Shown one piece after another: positions 59,814-64,000 of a stretch of DNA of 64,000 nt. Within the stretch, counting starts at the first letter, position 1. Each line of letters begins with the position of its first letter. The notes under the pieces are model-generated. The model was not told where the DNA came from. It did no database searches and saw only the letters and a list, made by a program, of their open reading frames with translations. Location of the stretch: contig KB445792.1 in assembly GCA_000320605.2 (NCBI GenBank), positions 1,369,581 through 1,433,580 of the forward strand, read 5' to 3'. Made by a program: the position numbers and the translations under genes. Source of the stretch: Gelatoporia subvermispora B. Lineage: Eukaryota; Basidiomycota; Agaricomycetes; Polyporales; Gelatoporiaceae.

Positions 59814-62765
59814 ATGCCACATATGATGTCCGAAAGTACTCCAGGTCCGTCCTCCTTCACAAGGAGGCGATCTGAGGACGAGGATTCTTCAAGGATCAGC
59901 AAGAAACCCCGGACTAGAGTCAGGTACACCCGCTTTTAACCATCAGTGTAATTCGGCCTCTCTTACATCACAGTCCTAGCTACTCATGTGGCGAGTGCCA
60001 TAGGCGCAAACAGAAGGTGAGCCAATGATGCTCTTTCTGAGACCTCATTGAGGCTGAGTCACGGGCTTGTAGTGCGATAGGCAGATCCCTTGTTCACACG
60101 TTGGTTGTCCCTCGTCGTTGCATTTTCTGCATTACTGAGGCAGTTTTTGCTAGTGTGTAGCACGCAAAGTTCCAGAGTTATGCAAGGCCTACACGCCGGG
60201 AAAGACGGACCAGGATATCCACGTTCGTCTGGCCCGATTGGAGCACATCATTGAGACAGCCCTCCCCCATTATTGGTCCCAAGGTATCTCCACACCTTGT
60301 TCGGACTTCCATGGACGACGCCGTTCTACCTCACCGGGGGCCGAAGATGGCAATCGCTCACAGGCCGAAGAAGAAGACCCTAGTGGAGGTATGATTGAGA
60401 GTGGACGTTGGTACGGCAAGAGTGCCTCCGAGAGTATTGCTGCACCTGCCTTACTAGAGCAGGTAATTCTTCGCCCCTTACCGCAGCGACGATCTTAACC
60501 ACCCCATACAGTTACAAAATCTCGGATCTGATGGCTCTCCGGCTGGCGGTTCCGGCCAAGCTAGTCTCGATGGGATTCGTTCAGATGCCAGGATACTTCC
60601 TAATTGTCCTGAGCCCACTGCTGCCGACAAGTTGAAGCGACTCATTCTCGACTGTGGAGTCCCTCCGCATAAGATCTCCGAGTTATTGAGCGAACTTCCA
60701 CCCATAGCACTGACGGACAGGCTGGTCAATCACTATTTTTCTGCCATGTTCGTACCCTTACTTCCGGTCTATGATTTTGCGCCTTGACTAAGAATGTTCA
60801 AAGCAACTGGACCCGATACCCGATCTCCGAACGCGATTTCCGAATGTCTTACGCATCTATTTGCGCCGGGGGAACGACCATTAACCCTAACAACATTCGC
60901 TTCTTACCTCTGCTATTCGTCATCCTGGCAATCTCCGTTCGCTTAGCTCCCGATCATATCGGGGGAGATGAGCGCACTCGGATGATGACCTCAGTGCGTT
61001 ATTACTGGTCTTGTAAGTTCAGATTCGCTCCGTAATACTTCATGTACCTAACATTTTGCAGCGCGTAGATCGTTACTGGTCGCTGCAGCGATACAGCCGG
61101 ATTGTTTTGAGATGGTACTAACGCGTATGCTGGTGCGTCGAGATGGTACATCGCTCATTCAACATACTGACCTTTGTCCCTCATGTTTTATGTCCTCAGA
61201 GCGCACGATTTCTCATACTCGATCGCAGGATGACCGAGTCGTGGAGCCAATTGGGTGCTGCGGTGCGAACTGCTCAAGCACTTGGCTTACATAGAGATGG
61301 CGCCCCTATGGTATTCTTAGTTCTGATGTCCCGCTTTACAGCACTGAAGTTGCTCGCAGGGGATGGACGCACAACAAGTCGAGAAGCGCCGGCGGATCTG
61401 GTATGTACATTTTACTGCCATGCAGAAAACTTCACTGATGAAATTTCATTTAGGGCGCATCTTTACCATGCAGATCGGTCTATTGCTCTTGTTCTGGGAA
61501 GGCCGATAGCGATTCAAGATGCGTACACGTCCACATTACCTCCGTCCAACGTCGAGGATTTGGAGACGTCAGACCTCCGCAGCCCCTTACCGCTCACAAC
61601 TCCCACTCCCGCGACCTTTATGATCTTGAGGAATACTCTCGCAAGCATCATGGGTCGCATGTCTCATCATTTCCAGAAAGTGCGATCTGCTGGCCATTAT
61701 TCGGACGTGGTCACTCTAGACGACGAATTGCTCAAGTTCATGCAATCGTTACCTTCGCACTACGCGATCGACCCTGACACTTCCCTCGACCAGTCGCACC
61801 CATACATCCCCGTGCATCGGTTCCTTCTAGTGACAGAAATTCTTTTTGTGCGAATGACACTTCACAGACCATATCTACTACGGCGCCTGGGTTCTGATCG
61901 GTACCTTCGATCTCGGACGGCCTGCTTTGAATCGGCTCTCAAAGACTACCATATTCGACGCGTCTTCCTGGAAACCACGACAAAGGAAGCTCGAGACCCT
62001 GTGGTCACTGCTTATCGCGAGTTCCAATCCGCGATGATAAGTGGTATCTATATCGTACTGCATCCCAATGGAAGCGATGTGGCGGCTATGCATTCGGTGC
62101 TGGACGGTTTCATCAAGAGTCATGGGGATGCGGAGGATGAAACAACCCGGAGGGAACTTGCGATTATCCTCTTCCTCAAGAAGAAGTCTTCGCAGATGAC
62201 CGGAAACCTCGAGGACACTAAAGACAACGTCATGGTCGTCGACAACCCTCCAAGCCAAAAACCACCTCAGATGGATGCGCATCTACTGCTGAGCCTGCGC
62301 AAACCCACACCTCCGAGGAGTATGAGTGGTCCTCCGATCTCAAATCATCTTTCCAACGCTTCCTTTGCTCCAGGACCCTCCTTATCCGGCACTGCGCCTT
62401 CTTCGGCGTCACCAGCTACCAACGTCTCAAACCCACATCTATCGCCTGTCCAGCAATTACAGCACTCTGAATCCCAATCAGGGACGGGTAGTCCGAACGC
62501 GGATGACGAGTCAGCGGCGCAGAATATCCTGGATCAGTGGTGCGATATCTTCAGCGGAGGGCCTACCCTGGACGAGTCGACCGGAGCCGCCCCTATGCCG
62601 TGGGGGACACCTGGGTTGGCAGATCTATCAGGCTGGATGGATGCGCCTGTTCAGCCACAAACCGGCATCGAGCCTATCCCTGGCGTCGCCGATTCTGACT
62701 GGAATTATTGGGAAACGCTCGTTAATCAGATCCGTAGCAGTCCAATGATACACAGGTCTAATTAG
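59814..62765 (+). CDS. Zn(II)2Cys6 fungal-specific transcription factor
   Basis: DNA-binding transcription regulator. The ATG at 59814 gives MPHMMSESTPGPSSFTRRRS. The zinc cluster is assembled from three exons: SYSCGECHRRKQK / CDRQIPCSH / CVARKVPELC. That gives six Cys in the CX2CX6CX5CX2CX6C pattern, with the basic RRKQK in the first loop. A short coiled-coil linker follows (HVRLARLEHIIETALPHYW). The fungal transcription-factor middle homology region reads LVNHYFSAINWTRYPISERD, WSQLGAAVRTAQALGLHRDG, VEKRRRIWAHLYHADRSIAL and LVTEILFVRMTLHRPYLLRR. The C-terminus is Ser/Pro/Asp-rich, probably an activation domain, and ends at 62765. No biosynthetic cluster adjoins it, so targets cannot be guessed. 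Confidence 0.92.
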
Positions 62766-63301
62766 ATTAGCTCCATTAGCAAGGGGTTTTACTTCGGTTT
62801 TCGCGTTATATCGGGAAGGTTGTATGAGTATAGTTTTGTAGACTTAAATAGATGATAATCGTTCGTGTTCAATCTGTATGGCCGTGCAGAATTCCTCCAA
62901 TGAGATGCCCCGCCGAGTTGCTGCTTGCGATGATGTTACTGTTCGAGGCGACAGAGCACGTGGACCAGGCCTCAACAAGGTATGACGTATGCAGCCTGCT
63001 CCAACATGCCCTCTCGCAGGATGTTATATATTATATATATATGTTGGACATGGATGTGAACATTGACAATATATTACGCTGCATCGAATCCCATCGCCGT
63101 GAACGCGCCCCCCGAACCTCATAACTTTGTGGGCTCAGCGGTGTGTAAGTAGTCTGAGGTCTGTTTACTGTTCAAGGTCAACCTCGCTCGTGACATTTCT
63201 CAACTTTTATTGAACGCACATAGATTAAATCCATTCTAAACGGACGAAATTGTGCCAGATTGCTGCGTCTGTCCTATAATAGCATTTGCACCTTCTCAAG
63301 A
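62766..63301. other. Spacer between Zn cluster gene and EEP gene
   Basis: 536 bp, partly AT-rich (TATATATATA near 63032). It holds the 3' UTR of the transcription factor and the upstream region of the EEP gene; no gene seen. Confidence 0.5.
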
Positions 63302-64000
63302 ATGCGCAAACGTGCTCGAAGCGTCGATCCCGCGGACAATAAACTTAGTCGGCATTCGCGGCCCAGGGCAACTTCAGCCCTGGCATCGTCTTCACCTCTA
63401 CTTGTCAAACCCGAAGGAACGTAGAGACGCCAGTGCCTTTCCTGCAGCTTCCCCCCCGGAAGGCTGGAACCTCTTCCACCACTCCAGGAAGTCACCCTAA
63501 GTTTCTTCGCGACTTGCTCGTCCGTCACGACTTTCCAGAGTTCCTATGCCTGCAAGAGGTTCGTGCAAGGTTTACAGATAAGGACTGGTTAGCGGCATTC
63601 AAAAAAGCAATCAACGGAGCGACAACGGACCGAAATATACTGCATACACTTCGTTAAATCGAGCAACCCGAGGTCAGCGCCACTTCGGCGTCATCACCTT
63701 CGTCAGGCACCCGGAAGATGTAGCAGTTGGAAGAGAAGTCGAATGGGACTCGGAGGGGCGTGTTGTTATCCTAGAGATGAAAAGCGGGTGGGCACTAGTC
63801 AACGTGTACGCTCTAAACGGAAGTGAGTACATGTGGAGGAACCCACTCGGGAATGCATCACCGAAGACTCGAAATGAACGGAAGCGCGAGTTCAATCATC
63901 TCCTCATGAAGGAATGTCAAGCCATGCAAAGTCGAGGGCTTCAATTGGTGCTCATTGGGGATTTCAACATCTCCTTGCATCATCGTGACTGTCATCCTCG
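63302..64000 (+). CDS. DNase I-like (endonuclease/exonuclease/phosphatase) protein, 5' part, cut by window edge
   Basis: The ATG at 63302 starts MRKRARSVDPADNKLSRHSR. An intron with donor GTCAAA (about 63399-63447) keeps the frame into LPPRKAGTSSTTPGSHPKF. The EEP fold is recognised by FLCLQEVRARF (metal-binding Glu in LQE), GVITFVRHPEDVAVGREVEW, GWALVNVYALNGSEYMWRN, TRNERKREFNHLL and LVLIGDFNISLHHRDCHP (catalytic DFN). The frame up to about 63626 and the frame after it differ by one base: one extra G near 63627 would restore continuity into GPKYTAYTSLNRATRGQRHF. This is either a sequencing error, a true frameshift or an unrecognised very short intron. The rest of the domain lies beyond 64000. 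Confidence 0.7.

Overview
The window is nuclear DNA from a filamentous basidiomycete, very probably an Agaricomycete. Genes are densely packed on both strands and broken by many short introns of about 45-60 nt with GT..AG borders. The proteins include fungal-type Zn(II)2Cys6 regulators, verprolin, vacuolar proteinase A and tryptophan/tyrosine-proline repeat proteins. There is no sign of bacterial, organellar or viral DNA. Because most genes are multi-exon, each coordinate below runs from predicted start codon to predicted stop codon. Starts and ends were chosen by joining exons at splice sites by eye, so individual exon borders are inferences.

Left part (1-16 kb): a patatin-like triacylglycerol lipase (+), a single-pass membrane protein (-), a PUB-domain protein (+), and a large modular gene (-, 9461-15522). 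That gene is built from repeated exons encoding tyrosine-proline motifs. It holds a 164-bp tandem exon+intron array and an assembly gap whose two flanks are identical over 107 nt.

Middle part (16-41 kb): conserved regulatory and housekeeping genes. They are CSN4 (COP9 signalosome), a CTK1/CDK12-like kinase with an RS-rich N-terminus, a DCAF-type WD40 protein, vacuolar proteinase A, a BRD8-like bromodomain protein, and the 11.7-kb TRA1/TRRAP gene. The last two converge tail to tail about 100 bp apart, and their homologues sit in the same NuA4/TIP60 acetyltransferase complex.

Right part (41-64 kb): a seven-transmembrane protein with a long tail, then a short hAT-like transposon (44178-44825) with 8-bp target duplications. 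After it come verprolin/WIP, an ER protein disulfide isomerase with a candidate unfolded-protein-response element, TCTP, UTP15, a CTNNBL1-like spliceosome protein, an unrecognised small two- or three-exon gene, an RBM42-like RNA-binding protein and ribosomal protein L5 (uL18). The window closes with MED17, a Zn(II)2Cys6 transcription factor, and the start of a DNase I-like (EEP) gene cut by the window edge.

Most neighbours are arranged as divergent or convergent pairs separated by 60-1000 bp. I see no operon, secondary-metabolite cluster, rRNA, tRNA or CRISPR array.
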